In this document: positions 1 to 8,752 of the stretch, in pieces
How positions within the stretch are numbered: position 1 is the first letter of the stretch
How the letters are laid out: each line of letters begins with the position of its first letter
Source: CADEFQ01 sp050185195
GTDB taxonomy: Bacteria; Pseudomonadota; Gammaproteobacteria; Steroidobacterales; Steroidobacteraceae
Assembly (NCBI GenBank): GCA_050185195.1
Contig: JBFWZQ010000001.1
Coordinates: 310,001-374,000, forward strand
Reading direction: 5' to 3'
Length of the DNA: 64,000 nucleotides
Made by a program: the position numbers and the translations under genes
Notes under the pieces: model-generated
Seen by the model: the letters and a program-made list of their open reading frames with translations, nothing else
Database searches by the model: none
Told to the model about the DNA's origin: nothing

Positions 1-99
1 CGCAACTTTCTTCTTGGCGGCCGGCTTCTTCGGGCGCGACTTGCCGAACGAGCCCTTGTAGATCTTGCCGCGGCGGCTGCGGCCGTCTCCCTTGCCCAT
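1..99 (-). CDS. 30S ribosomal protein THX (partial)
   Basis: The N-terminal 33 codons are visible and the gene runs off the left edge. The product begins MGKGDGRSRRGKIYKGSFGK and continues into a Lys/Ala/Pro-rich tail. This is the signature of the small basic THX family (MGKGD, then RGKI[FY][KR]G[ST]FGK[ST]RP), which binds at the head of the 30S subunit. The ATG at 99 is the natural start because the family always begins MGKGD. The korB stop lies 58 bp upstream on the same strand, so THX could be read through from that operon or have its own promoter. Confidence 0.85.
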   Translation of the reverse strand, partial: MGKGDGRSRRGKIYKGSFGKSRPKKPAAKKKVA

Positions 100-157
100 G
101 TACCTTAGCTCCGGTCGTGTTGAAGGGCCGCGAGTCTAGCAGCCCGCGGGGCGCCGA

Positions 158-1213
158 TCACCGGTAGCGCGACAGGATCTTCGCCAGCCCCTGCGCGCCG
201 GGCGACAGCGCCGGCAGGGAGAGGCCGTTGAGCGGCGCGTCGGGCGTGCCGTTCAGCTCGTGGAACTCCTTCTGCGCCTCGTCGATGTAGAGGAGGCCCG
301 TCAGGTACTCGCCCTGGCGCATTCTTTCCTGGATGTGCGCGCTCGCGGCGACCCGGTTGGTCGGGTCGTAGTCGGGCGCGATCTTGCGCAGCAGGATCCG
401 GCTGCCGTCGTGCAGCACGACCGGGAACCGCTCCCCCTCGGCGTAATCGGCCACGATTTCGCGCTCGAACGGCACGAAATCGGCGTTGACCGCGGGCTCG
501 TAGTGCTCGCGCGTATAGGCATAACTCTTCGTCGAGCCTTCGTGGTCGTTGAAGGTGACGCAGGGCGACAGCACGTCGATCAACGCGAAACCCCGGTGGC
601 GCAGGCCGGCCTGGAGGAGCGGCACGAGCTGCGCCTTGTCGCCGGAGAAGCTGCGGGCCACGAAGGAGGCACCGAGGTTCATGGCGAGCAGCACCGGGTC
701 GATCGGCGGCTGCTGGTTCACGTCGCCCTTCTTCGCCTTCGTGCCGATATCGGCGGACGCCGAGAACTGGCCCTTCGTGAGGCCGTAGACGCCGTTGTTC
801 TCGATCACGTAGAGCATGTTCAGGTTGCGGCGGATCGCATGGCAGAACTGCCCGAGGCCGATCGACAGCGTATCGCCGTCGCCCGAGACGCCGATGTAGC
901 TCAGGTTGCGGTTCGCCGCGTTCGCGCCCATCGCGATCGACGGCATGCGCCCGTGCACCGAATTGAAACCGTGCGCGCCGCTCACGAAATAAGCCGTCGT
1001 CTTCGACGAGCAGCCGATGCCGGAGAGTTTCGCGATGTTCTGCGGCTCGAGCGACAGGCCCCAGATCGCTTCGGTCAGCGCCGCCGTGATCGAATCGTGG
1101 CCGCAGCCGGCGCACAGCGTGGACAGCACGCCCTCGTAGTCGCGCCTCGTGAGGCCGAGATCGTTGCGCGGCAGGGAGGGGTGGCGGACTTTCGGTTTCG
1201 GGATGAAGGTCAT
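158..1213 (-). CDS. korB: 2-oxoacid:ferredoxin oxidoreductase, beta subunit
   Basis: 351 aa, thiamine-diphosphate subunit of a 2-oxoacid:ferredoxin oxidoreductase, which decarboxylates a 2-oxoacid to acyl-CoA and reduces ferredoxin. The TPP motif GDGD is at about residues 111-114, followed by ENNGVYGLTKGQ near 138-149. Four cysteines (C34 and C37 in CAGCGHDS, C68 in GIGCSS, C218 in SPCVTFND) match the ligands of the single [4Fe-4S] cluster of two-subunit enzymes. It lies 1 bp downstream of korA. The substrate cannot be fixed from sequence: 2-oxoglutarate is most likely by resemblance, but pyruvate or branched-chain 2-oxoacids remain possible. Confidence 0.9.
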   Translation of the reverse strand: MTFIPKPKVRHPSLPRNDLGLTRRDYEGVLSTLCAGCGHDSITAALTEAIWGLSLEPQNIAKLSGIGCSSKTTAYFVSGAHGFNSVHGRMPSIAMGANAANRNLSYIGVSGDGDTLSIGLGQFCHAIRRNLNMLYVIENNGVYGLTKGQFSASADIGTKAKKGDVNQQPPIDPVLLAMNLGASFVARSFSGDKAQLVPLLQAGLRHRGFALIDVLSPCVTFNDHEGSTKSYAYTREHYEPAVNADFVPFEREIVADYAEGERFPVVLHDGSRILLRKIAPDYDPTNRVAASAHIQERMRQGEYLTGLLYIDEAQKEFHELNGTPDAPLNGLSLPALSPGAQGLAKILSRYR

Positions 1214-1214
1214 A

Positions 1215-3059
1215 TCAGGCTCCGTGCGGCGCCACGCTTCGCAGCGGCTTCGGCGCGACTTCCGCCAGCACGGCCTCGATGATGAAGCTCGAGGAGATCG
1301 GCAGGCCGCTGTAATGCAGCAGCGAGCGCAGCCGCGCCTTCTCGACCGGCGTCTCGAGCGTCAGCAGCGAGCGCAGCTGCGCGTCGCGGTTCTGCTCGAC
1401 CACGAAGATCAGGCGATGGCCCTCGAGGAACTTGTCGACTTCGTCGTTGAAGGGAAAGGCGCGCACGCGCATGTAGTCCGCGCTGACCCCCATGCCGCGC
1501 AGCACGTCGAGCGCCTCGCGCACCGCGCCGTCGCTGCTGCCCGCCGCCACGATGCCCACGTCGGTGCGCACGTCGGCCAGCTCGAACACCGGCCGCGGCA
1601 CGTGGCTGCGCGCCGTGTGGAACTTCCTGACCAGCCGGTCGACGACCACCTGGTACTCGGCGGAATCCTCGGTATAGGCGCCGAACTGGTTGTGGCCGGA
1701 GCCGCGCGTGAAATAGGCCGCCTTCGGGTGCACGCCCGGCAACGTGCGGTACGGGATGCCGTCGTCGTCCTTGTCGAGGAAGCGGTGGAACTTCTCGAGC
1801 TTGACGATCTCCTCGAGCGGCAGCACCTTGCCACGGTCGGGCTGCCAGCCGTCGTCCCACTTGAGATCGCGGCACATCCAGTCGTTCATGCCGATGTCGA
1901 GGTCGAGCAGCACCATCACGGGCGTCTGCAGGCGCTCGGCGAGGTCGAAGGCCGCGACCGAGAAATAGAAGCACTCCTCGGGGTTCGCGGGATACAGGCA
2001 CACGTGCCGGGTGTCGCCGTGCGAGGCATACGCGCAGATCATGATGTCGCACTGCTGCGTGCGCGTCGGCATGCCGGTCGAAGGACCGACGCGCTGCACG
2101 TCGAAGATCACCGCCGGCACCTCGGCGTAGTAGGCGAGCCCGAAGAATTCGCTCATCAGCGAAATGCCGGGGCCCGACGTTGCCGTGAACGAACGCGCCC
2201 CGTTCCACGAGGCGCCGAGCACCATGCCGATCGCGGCGAGTTCGTCCTCGGCCTGGATGAAAGCGAAGTTCTTGCGGCCGGTGGCCGGGTCGACGCGCCA
2301 CTTGTCGCAGAAGCCCTTGAACGCGTCCATCAGCGAGGTCGACGGCGTGATCGGATACCAGGCCGCGACCGTGGCGCCGGCGTACATCGCACCGAGGCCG
2401 GCGGCGGTGTTGCCGTCGATCAGGATGTGCCCCGCCGTTTTATCCATCGGCGCGCAATGCAACGGCAGCGGGCAGGCGAAATGCGCCCTGGCGTAGTCGT
2501 AGCCGAGCTGGATCGCCTTCATGTTGCTGTCGACCAGCTGCGGCTTCTTCGCGTAGGTCTCGGCGAGCAGCTCGCGGATGCGCACGACGTCGAGGTCGAG
2601 CAGCGCCGCGAGCACGCCCGCGTAGCAGATATTCTTCATCAGGATGCGCGTGCGCACGCCGTTGAAGTTCTCGTTGCAGAGCCTTGCGAGCGGCACGCCG
2701 ATCACGGTCACGTCCTCGCGCGCAAACAGCGCGGGCCGCGGCCAGGTCGAGTCGTAGATCAGCCAGCCGCCGGTCGCGACCTCGCGCACGTCCTTGCCGT
2801 AGGTTTCGGCGTTCATCGCGACCATGATGTCGACGCGGCCGGAGCGCGCGACGTGGCCGTCCTTCGTCACGCGGATCTCGTACCAGGTCGGCAGGCCCTG
2901 GATGTTCGACGGAAAGTAGTTCTTCCCCATGACGGGGATGCCGCTGCGGAATATCGCCTTCATCAGCAGGGTGTTGGCACTGGCGGAGCCCGTGCCGTTC
3001 ACCGTTGCGATCTTGATGACGAAGTCGTTTACGCGATCTTGTGCAGGGACGACTGGCAT
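1215..3059 (-). CDS. korA: 2-oxoacid:ferredoxin oxidoreductase, alpha subunit with fused gamma domain
   Basis: 614 aa from the ATG at 3059. The N-terminal ~190 residues are the gamma (POR catalytic) domain, starting near IKIATVNGTGSASANTLL. The rest is the alpha pyrimidine-binding domain (GNTAAGLGAMYAGATVAAWYPITPSTSL) followed by transketolase-C-like sequence. This gamma-alpha fusion is standard for two-subunit Kor-type enzymes. I chose the start at MPVVPAQDRV because the longer reading frame adds only non-conserved residues. Even so, the first 31 bp overlap the end of the upstream flavoprotein gene, which suggests translational coupling. It pairs with KorB in an alpha2beta2 complex. Confidence 0.88.
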   Translation of the reverse strand: MPVVPAQDRVNDFVIKIATVNGTGSASANTLLMKAIFRSGIPVMGKNYFPSNIQGLPTWYEIRVTKDGHVARSGRVDIMVAMNAETYGKDVREVATGGWLIYDSTWPRPALFAREDVTVIGVPLARLCNENFNGVRTRILMKNICYAGVLAALLDLDVVRIRELLAETYAKKPQLVDSNMKAIQLGYDYARAHFACPLPLHCAPMDKTAGHILIDGNTAAGLGAMYAGATVAAWYPITPSTSLMDAFKGFCDKWRVDPATGRKNFAFIQAEDELAAIGMVLGASWNGARSFTATSGPGISLMSEFFGLAYYAEVPAVIFDVQRVGPSTGMPTRTQQCDIMICAYASHGDTRHVCLYPANPEECFYFSVAAFDLAERLQTPVMVLLDLDIGMNDWMCRDLKWDDGWQPDRGKVLPLEEIVKLEKFHRFLDKDDDGIPYRTLPGVHPKAAYFTRGSGHNQFGAYTEDSAEYQVVVDRLVRKFHTARSHVPRPVFELADVRTDVGIVAAGSSDGAVREALDVLRGMGVSADYMRVRAFPFNDEVDKFLEGHRLIFVVEQNRDAQLRSLLTLETPVEKARLRSLLHYSGLPISSSFIIEAVLAEVAPKPLRSVAPHGA

Positions 3060-4843
3060 GTTGGCGGCTGATCCTCGGCGTGCGGCCACTTCACGAACGA
3101 TTTCTGCATGTCCCAGGCGGCCGTGGGACAGCGCTCCGCGCACAGGCCACAGTGCACGCAGAGGTCTTCATCCTTCACCATCACGCGGCCGGTCTGCTTG
3201 AGCGGCGCCGACACGTACAGCGGCTGCTCGAGGTTTTGCGCGGGCGCGCGCAGGCGCGTGCGCAGCTCGGCCTCCTCGCCGTTCGCCGTGATCGTCAGGC
3301 AATCGGTCGGGCAGATGTCGATGCAGGCATCGCACTCGATGCACAGCTTCGCCTCGAACACGGTCTGGATGTCGCAGTTGAGGCAGCGCTGCACTTCGGC
3401 AGCCGCCTGCTCGGCCGTGAAACCCAGCTCGACCTCGATATCGAGCTGCTTGAAGCGCTCCTTCAGCGACACGTGCGGCACCAGCCGCCGCTCGACCGGG
3501 TTGTAGTCGTTGGCATACGACCACTCGTGCATGCCCATCTTGCGGCTCTGCAGGTTGACGCCGGGCGCGAGGCGCTCGGCGACCGGCTCGCCCTGGCAAT
3601 GGCGGTGGATCGAGATCGCGGCCTGGTGGCCGTGCTCGACGGCCCAGATGATGTTCTTCGGGCCGAAGGCGGCATCGCCGCCGAAGAAGACGCCCGGGCG
3701 CGTGGACTCGAAAGTCTGCACGTCGACCTTCGGCACGCTCCACTTGTCGAATTCGATGCCGAGGTCGCGCTCGATCCACGGGAACGCGTTTTCCTGGCCG
3801 ATGGCGAGGATCACGTCGTCTGCCGCGAGGAACTCCTCGCCGGCGATGCGTTCGGCCGTGATGCGGCCGTTCGCGTCGATGTCGTACTCCATCACGTCGA
3901 ACAGCATGCCCGTGAGCCTGCCGCCTTCGACGACGAACCGCTTCGGGGAGCGATTGACGATGATCTGGACGCTTTCCTCTTCCGCGTCGTCGAGTTCCCA
4001 GGCTGACGCCTTGAAGAACTGCCGCGGCTTGCGCGCCATCACCTTCACGTGCTTCGCGCCAAGGCGCAGCGAGGTGCGGCAGCAGTCCATCGCGGTGTTG
4101 CCGACGCCGATGATCAGCACTTCCCTGCCGACCTGCTTCACGTGTTCGAAGGCCACCGACTCGAGCCAGTCGATGCCGATGTGGATGTTCGCCCCGCCCT
4201 CTTCCCGGCCCGGGAGCTTCAACTCCTTGCCCTTCGGCGCGCCCGAACCGACGAACACGGCGTCGAAACCGCCGCGCGCGAGCAGCTCCTGCATGCTCTT
4301 CACGGGGTGTCCCAGCTTGATGTCCGCCCCCATGCCGGCAATCACGCCGATTTCCTCGTCGATGACCGCCTGCGGCAGGCGAAACGACGGGATGTTCGTG
4401 CGCATCAATCCGCCCGGCTCGCCGAACTGCTCGAAGATCGTGACGCGGTAGCCGAGCGGCAGCAGGTCGTTCGCGACCGTGAGACTCGCGGGGCCGGCGC
4501 CGATGCAGGCGACATGCTTGCCGTTCTTCACGGCCGGGATCTTCGGCAACTGATCCGCGAACGCGTCCTTGTGGTCCGCCGCGACGCGCTTCAGGCGGCA
4601 GATCGCGACGGGCTTGTCCTCGACCCGCCCGCGACGACAGGCGGGTTCGCAGGGCCGGTCGCACACGCGCCCGAGGATGCCCGGGAAGACGTTCGACACG
4701 CGATTGACCATGTAGGCGTCGGTGAAACGCCCCTGCGCGATCAGGCGGATGTACTCGGGGACATCCGTGTGCGCCGGGCAGGCCCACTGGCAGTCGACGA
4801 CACGATGGAAATAATCGGGGTGGGACGTGTCTGTTGGTGTCAT
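3029..4843 (-). CDS. GltD-like NAD(P)H/ferredoxin oxidoreductase with two [4Fe-4S] domains
   Basis: 604 aa from the ATG at 4843. The N-terminal Fer4_20 region (CQWACPAHTDVPEYI, then CDRPCEPAC) precedes a two-dinucleotide-binding flavoprotein core: GAGPASLTVANDL for FAD and GVGNTAMDCCRTSLRLGA for NAD(P)H. The C-terminus has two ferredoxin-like cluster motifs (CIECDACIDICPTDC and CVHCGLCAERCP). This is the layout of glutamate-synthase small-subunit-like oxidoreductases. As first gene of the korA-korB operon it most likely passes electrons between the Kor-reduced ferredoxin and NAD(P)H; that partnership is inferred from context. No GltB is nearby, so glutamate synthase itself is unlikely. Confidence 0.85.
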   Translation of the reverse strand: MTPTDTSHPDYFHRVVDCQWACPAHTDVPEYIRLIAQGRFTDAYMVNRVSNVFPGILGRVCDRPCEPACRRGRVEDKPVAICRLKRVAADHKDAFADQLPKIPAVKNGKHVACIGAGPASLTVANDLLPLGYRVTIFEQFGEPGGLMRTNIPSFRLPQAVIDEEIGVIAGMGADIKLGHPVKSMQELLARGGFDAVFVGSGAPKGKELKLPGREEGGANIHIGIDWLESVAFEHVKQVGREVLIIGVGNTAMDCCRTSLRLGAKHVKVMARKPRQFFKASAWELDDAEEESVQIIVNRSPKRFVVEGGRLTGMLFDVMEYDIDANGRITAERIAGEEFLAADDVILAIGQENAFPWIERDLGIEFDKWSVPKVDVQTFESTRPGVFFGGDAAFGPKNIIWAVEHGHQAAISIHRHCQGEPVAERLAPGVNLQSRKMGMHEWSYANDYNPVERRLVPHVSLKERFKQLDIEVELGFTAEQAAAEVQRCLNCDIQTVFEAKLCIECDACIDICPTDCLTITANGEEAELRTRLRAPAQNLEQPLYVSAPLKQTGRVMVKDEDLCVHCGLCAERCPTAAWDMQKSFVKWPHAEDQPPTCQSSLHKIA

Positions 4844-4935
4844 TCGACGCGCGGAGCTACGACGCCAGGATGGGCGGGCCGTCCGTGCAGTATACGGCAA
4901 CGGGACGGAAGCCATAGACGGGGGGATACCGCGCG

Positions 4936-5150
4936 ACGGGCCAGAGGCGATGGGCTGCGGGCCAGAGGCGCTGCGGGCTGCGGGCCAGAGGCGCTGGCCA
5001 TGCCACGCGCGCGCTTGATGGACATCAATGGTAATCGCGCCATGATGCGCGGCCCTACGCCGCAGCCAGCACAATGAACGATTCTGGCCCGTAGCCCGTT
5101 CCCCCAGGCCCGTAGCGTGCAGCGCGGTGGGCCTCTAGCCCGTCGCCCGC
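4936..5150. repeat. Degenerate heptanucleotide GCCCGnn repeats, locus 1
   Basis: The gene-free stretch 4844-5199 is dominated by heptamer-like GCCCGnn repeats. At 4936-4996 they run on the minus strand with about a 23-bp period (plus strand GGGCTGCGGGCCAGAGGCG occurs twice, plus partial copies). At 5082-5150 they run on the plus strand (TCTGGCCCGTAGCCCG, AGGCCCGTAGC, CCTCTAGCCCGTCGCCCG). Related tracts occur at 47806-47840 and 53161-53206. Nothing else was found here except a possible -10 (GATACT, 5185-5190) just before the DUF971 gene. Confidence 0.7.
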
Positions 5151-5199
5151 GGCAGCGCGCCGTGCGCGCCGCGCGCCCCTGCGCGATACTGGCGGCACG

Positions 5200-5514
5200 A
5201 TGTCGACGCTTACCTGCTCACTCATCCGCCTGCGCACGAAATCACGCCTTCTGTCGGTCAGTTTCAGCGATGGGCTCAGTTTTGACCTGCCCTTCGAGTT
5301 CCTGCGCGTGAACTCCCCATCCGCGGAGGTCCAGGGGCACGGCCCCGGCCAGCGCGTCACGGTCACGGGCAAGGAGAATGTGCTGATCAAGGCGGTGGAG
5401 CCGGTCGGCCATTACGCCGTGCGCCTCGTGTTCGACGACGGGCACGATACGGGCCTCTACACCTGGAAATATCTCCACGAGCTCGGCCGCCGGCGCGGGA
5501 ACGCGGCCGGATGA
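5200..5514 (+). CDS. DUF971 (gamma-butyrobetaine hydroxylase-like N-terminal) protein
   Basis: 104 aa. The sequence LRTKSRLLSVSFSDGLSFDLPFEFLRVNSPSAEVQGHG...YAVRLVFDDGHDTGLYTWKYLHELG matches the DUF971 fold, which forms the small N-terminal domain of gamma-butyrobetaine hydroxylases and also occurs as a stand-alone protein. Stand-alone members have been connected with Fe-S or MRP-type assembly proteins, but function here is not established. The ATG at 5200 follows a possible -10 (GATACT, 5185-5190) closely, so the mRNA leader may be very short. A strong hairpin terminator follows 11 bp after the stop, making this a monocistronic unit. Confidence 0.85.
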   Translation: MSTLTCSLIRLRTKSRLLSVSFSDGLSFDLPFEFLRVNSPSAEVQGHGPGQRVTVTGKENVLIKAVEPVGHYAVRLVFDDGHDTGLYTWKYLHELGRRRGNAAG

Positions 5515-5525
5515 GGCAAGAAAAA

Positions 5526-5553
5526 GGCCGGGCGCCTCGCGGCGCCCGGCCTT
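5526..5553 (+). terminator. Intrinsic-type hairpin terminator after the DUF971 gene
   Basis: An 11-bp perfect GC-rich stem (5526-5536 pairs with 5541-5551) closes a TCGC tetraloop. It is preceded by AAAAA and followed by TT only, so the U-tract is weak in the plus direction. On the minus strand the same stem is followed by a run of T (complement of 5521-5525), so it may also stop minus-strand transcripts. Confidence 0.75.
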
Positions 5554-5682
5554 CAGACCCCCGTATCGACTGCCCTTGCGGGCTCGAACGTGGCGCGGAT
5601 TGTTAGCGAACTTTTGCCACCTTGTAAAGGCGCCTGGCCGCGGACGGCCCCGCCGTCCGTTCTGCGGCGAAGTGGGCCGCGT

Positions 5683-5688
5683 TAGAAT
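5683..5688 (+). promoter_or_regulatory. Possible -10 element for the ubiE-ubiJ-ubiB operon
   Basis: TAGAAT lies 22 bp before the ubiE start with no convincing -35. A second candidate, TTGTTA (5600-5605) with 17-bp spacing to TGTAAA (5623-5628), lies further upstream. One or both could drive the operon; this is a visual consensus match only. Confidence 0.35.
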
Positions 5689-5709
5689 GGCCGTTCACGC
5701 GAGGTATCC

Positions 5710-6465
5710 TTGAGCCAGCCCTCCCCCGACCCGACCACCGACTTCGGCTATGAACGCGTACGCCGCGAGGACAAGGCGCGGCGCGTGCGCGGCGTCTTCG
5801 ATTCGGTCGCCGACAACTACGACCTGATGAACGACCTCATGTCGGGCGGCGTGCACCGGCTGTGGAAGCGCTTCACGTTGTCGATCACCGGCCTGCGCCC
5901 CGGCCAGGCCGCGCTTGACGTGGCGGGCGGCACCGGCGACATCGCGCTCGGGCTCGCGAGGCAGGTCGGCGCACAGGGCCTCGTCGTGTTGACGGACATC
6001 AATGCCGCCATGCTCGCGCACGGCCGCGATCGCCTCATCGACGCCGGCCACCTTCGCGGGATCGGCAGCGTGCAGGCGAATGCCGAGCAGCTGCCGTTCG
6101 CCGACGGCAGCTTCCATTGCGTCACGATCGCCTTCGGGTTGCGCAACGTCACCGACAAGCAGAAGGCGCTCGCTTCGATGCGTCGCGTATTGAAGCCGGG
6201 TGGACAGCTGGTCGTGCTCGAGTTCTCGAAGCCGGCCGAGGTGCTGCGGCCGATCTACGATGCGTATTCGTTTCGCCTGCTGCCGCTCCTCGGCAAGTTC
6301 GTCGCGAAGGACGAAGCGAGCTACCGCTATCTCGCCGAGTCGATCCGCATGCACCCCGACCAGGAGACGCTCGTGGCCATGATGCGCGAGGCCGGGCTCG
6401 AGGACTGCCGCTACCACAACCTGACCGGCGGCATCGTCGCCGTGCATCGCGGCTACCGCTACTGA
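5710..6465 (+). CDS. ubiE: Ubiquinone/menaquinone C-methyltransferase UbiE
   Basis: 251 aa. SAM-dependent methyltransferase catalysing the C-methylation step of ubiquinone synthesis. The SAM-binding motif I is LDVAGGTGDIALGLA, with the UbiE-specific VRGVFDSVADNYDLMNDLMSGGVHRLWK near the N-terminus and NVTDKQKALASMRRVLKPGGQLVVLEFSKP in the C-terminal half. The start is a TTG (no in-frame ATG precedes the conserved region), with GAGG upstream as Shine-Dalgarno. It is first in ubiE-ubiJ-ubiB; ubiJ follows after 1-7 bp depending on its start. Confidence 0.95.
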   Translation: MSQPSPDPTTDFGYERVRREDKARRVRGVFDSVADNYDLMNDLMSGGVHRLWKRFTLSITGLRPGQAALDVAGGTGDIALGLARQVGAQGLVVLTDINAAMLAHGRDRLIDAGHLRGIGSVQANAEQLPFADGSFHCVTIAFGLRNVTDKQKALASMRRVLKPGGQLVVLEFSKPAEVLRPIYDAYSFRLLPLLGKFVAKDEASYRYLAESIRMHPDQETLVAMMREAGLEDCRYHNLTGGIVAVHRGYRY

Positions 6466-6472
6466 CTTGCCG

Positions 6473-7084
6473 ATGTTCACCGAATCCGTCGAGCACCTGC
6501 TCAACCACAACCTGCCCCGTTCACCGCGCGCCCGCGCCCTGTGCGCAGCACTCGCCGGCCGCCGGGTCGCGATCACCATCGAGGGCCTTGCGTTGCGTTT
6601 CCTGCTGGGCAGCGACGGCGAGCGCCTGACGCTTGCGCGGGAGCACGCGGCCGCGCCAGGCCGGACGCCCGCCGACGCCGAGTTTCACGGCACGCCGCTC
6701 AATCTCCTCGCGCTCGCCGGACCCGACGCCGAGGGCGTGGTCCGTCGCGGCGATGTCCGCATCGAAGGCGACGCCGAGTGTGCGCAGGACTTCCGCGAAC
6801 TGGCGCGCCTGTTGCGCCCCGATATCGAAGAGGAGCTCTCGCAGCTCGTGGGCGACGCGGCGGCGCACCGCCTCGGCCGGTTCGCCGCCGGGGCCCTCGG
6901 CCTTGGACGGCGCGTCGCCTCGACCGGCGCTCGCAATGTCGCGGAATACCTGGCGCACGAGCGCGCCGATCTCGTGCCGCGCGCGGAAGCGGATGCGTTT
7001 TTCGCGGACGTCGACCGTGCGCGGGAGGACGTCGACCGCCTCACCGCGCGCATCGCGCTGCTCGCAGCGCGGGAATCGCCTTGA
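6473..7084 (+). CDS. ubiJ: Ubiquinone biosynthesis accessory factor UbiJ (SCP2 domain)
   Basis: 203 aa from the ATG at 6473 (a TTG at 6467 is an alternative). The N-terminal half has the SCP2 lipid-binding fold (IEGLALRFLLGSDGERLTLA...FHGTPLNLLALAG). The C-terminus is helical and charged (ERADLVPRAEADAFFADVDRAREDVDRLTARIALLAAR), as in UbiJ. UbiJ binds isoprenoid intermediates and scaffolds the Ubi complex for aerobic ubiquinone synthesis. Position between ubiE and ubiB is diagnostic in gammaproteobacteria. Its stop overlaps the ubiB TTG start (TTGA). Confidence 0.9.
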   Translation: MFTESVEHLLNHNLPRSPRARALCAALAGRRVAITIEGLALRFLLGSDGERLTLAREHAAAPGRTPADAEFHGTPLNLLALAGPDAEGVVRRGDVRIEGDAECAQDFRELARLLRPDIEEELSQLVGDAAAHRLGRFAAGALGLGRRVASTGARNVAEYLAHERADLVPRAEADAFFADVDRAREDVDRLTARIALLAARESP

Positions 7085-8721
7085 AATTGCGGGTACTCGC
7101 GCGCCTGGTCGAGATCCAGCGTGTGCTCGTGCGACACGGGCTCGACGACTTCGTGCGCGCCACGCACCTCTATCGGCCGCTGCGCTACCTCGCGCTCGCT
7201 TCGCCCTGGACCTGGTTCGAGCGGCGCCAGGGCGCCTCGCGCGGCGAACGGTTGCGCCTCGCGCTCGAGGAGCTGGGCCCCATTTTCGTCAAGTTCGGCC
7301 AGGCGGTCTCGACCCGTCGCGACCTGCTGCCGCTCGACATCGCCGACGAGCTCGCGAAGTTGCAGGACCGGGTGCCGCCCTTTCCCGGCGCGCTCGCGCG
7401 CGAGAAGGTGGAGAAGGCCTACGGCAAGCCGCTGTCCGCCGTGTTCAACACTTTCGACGAGACGCCGCTCGCCGCGGCATCGATCGCGCAGGTGCACGTC
7501 GCGCGGCTCGGGGACGGCCGCGAAGTCGTCGTCAAGGTGCTGCGACCGGGCATGCGCGAGATCATCGAGCGCGATCTCGAGGTGCTCGACGCGCTCGCTG
7601 CACTCGCGCAGCGCTGGTGGCCAGAGAGCGCGCGGCTGCGCCCGGTCGAAGTCGTGCAGGAATATCGCAAGACGATCCTCGACGAGCTCGACCTCATGCG
7701 CGAAGCCGCGAACGCCGCGCAGCTGAAGCGCAACTTCGAGGGCTCCCGGCTGCTGTACGTGCCGGAGGTCCATTGGGACCTGTGCCGCGTCGACGTCATG
7801 GTGATGGAGCGCATCCACGGCATCCAGATCAGCGACATGGCCCGGCTGCGCGCGCTGGGCACCGACTTTCGCACGCTCGCGGTGAACGGCGTCGAGATCT
7901 TCTTCACGCAGGTGTTCCGGCACAACTTCTTCCACGCCGACATGCATCCCGGCAACATCTTCGTGCTCGCCGACGATCCGGCGCACCCACGCTACGCCGC
8001 GATCGACTTCGGCATCGTCGGCACGCTCGATCCGCGCGACCAGCACTACCTTGCCGAGAATTTCCTCGCGGTCTTCGATCGCAACTACCGGCGCGTCGCG
8101 GAGCTGCACCTCGAATCCGGCTGGGTGCCGGCCAGTGCGCGCGTCGACGAAATGGAATCCGCGGTGCGCACGGTGTGCGAACCGATCTTCCAGAAGCCGC
8201 TCAAGGACATCTCCTTCGGGACCGTGCTGCTGCGCCTCTTTGAGATTTCGCGGCGCTTCGACATGCGGATCCAGCCGCAGCTGATCCTGCTGCAGAAGAC
8301 ACTGCTCAACATCGAGGGGCTCGGGCGCGAGCTCTACCCCGACCTCGACGTCTTCCAGACCGCGAGCCCGATCCTCCGGGCGTGGATGCGCGAGCGAGTG
8401 AGTGCGCGCCGGTTCATCAAGAGCCTGCGCACGCAGCTGCCCGAGCTCGCGATGGTCCTGCACAGCCTGCCCCCGCTCGTGAAAAGCGCGGTGCAGCGGG
8501 CACAGGACGGCCGGCTGCGCCTGCCAGTCGAGGCCAGGGAAATCGAGGCGCTGCGCCAGGCCCTGCGCGAGACGCAGCAGCGCCGCGATTCGATGCTGTT
8601 CGCCGCCGCCGCGCTCCTCGGCGGCCTCGCCTGGCTCGCCGTCGGCCGCGATCCCGCCTGGCCCGGCTGGGCACTCGTCGCCGCCGCCTCGGTCGCCGCG
8701 CTCCTCATCCGCCGCCGCTGA
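7081..8721 (+). CDS. ubiB: Ubiquinone biosynthesis protein kinase-like UbiB
   Basis: 546 aa, the usual UbiB length. Atypical ABC1/ADCK kinase: the KxGQ motif (KFGQAVSTR), Ala-rich loop (AAASIAQVHVA), lysine in VVVKVLRPG, catalytic HADMHPGNIF and metal-binding IDFGIVG are all present. Two C-terminal membrane helices (MLFAAAALLGGLAWLAV and WALVAAASVAALLI) match the inner-membrane anchor of the family. The start is TTG at 7081, inside a 4-bp TTGA overlap with ubiJ, giving MKLRVLARLVEIQRVLVRHGLDDF, the expected N-terminus. It supports ubiquinone synthesis, probably by ATP-driven handling of lipid intermediates. Confidence 0.95.
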   Translation: MKLRVLARLVEIQRVLVRHGLDDFVRATHLYRPLRYLALASPWTWFERRQGASRGERLRLALEELGPIFVKFGQAVSTRRDLLPLDIADELAKLQDRVPPFPGALAREKVEKAYGKPLSAVFNTFDETPLAAASIAQVHVARLGDGREVVVKVLRPGMREIIERDLEVLDALAALAQRWWPESARLRPVEVVQEYRKTILDELDLMREAANAAQLKRNFEGSRLLYVPEVHWDLCRVDVMVMERIHGIQISDMARLRALGTDFRTLAVNGVEIFFTQVFRHNFFHADMHPGNIFVLADDPAHPRYAAIDFGIVGTLDPRDQHYLAENFLAVFDRNYRRVAELHLESGWVPASARVDEMESAVRTVCEPIFQKPLKDISFGTVLLRLFEISRRFDMRIQPQLILLQKTLLNIEGLGRELYPDLDVFQTASPILRAWMRERVSARRFIKSLRTQLPELAMVLHSLPPLVKSAVQRAQDGRLRLPVEAREIEALRQALRETQQRRDSMLFAAAALLGGLAWLAVGRDPAWPGWALVAAASVAALLIRRR

Positions 8722-8752
8722 CCTTCGGGCGCACATGCGCAGGTCGGCGCGC

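Noticed and set aside
1149..3071. Long open frames antisense to korA and to many other genes
   Set aside because: They are Arg/Ala/His-rich shadows typical of high-GC DNA, with no domain signature, and the other strand carries recognisable enzymes.
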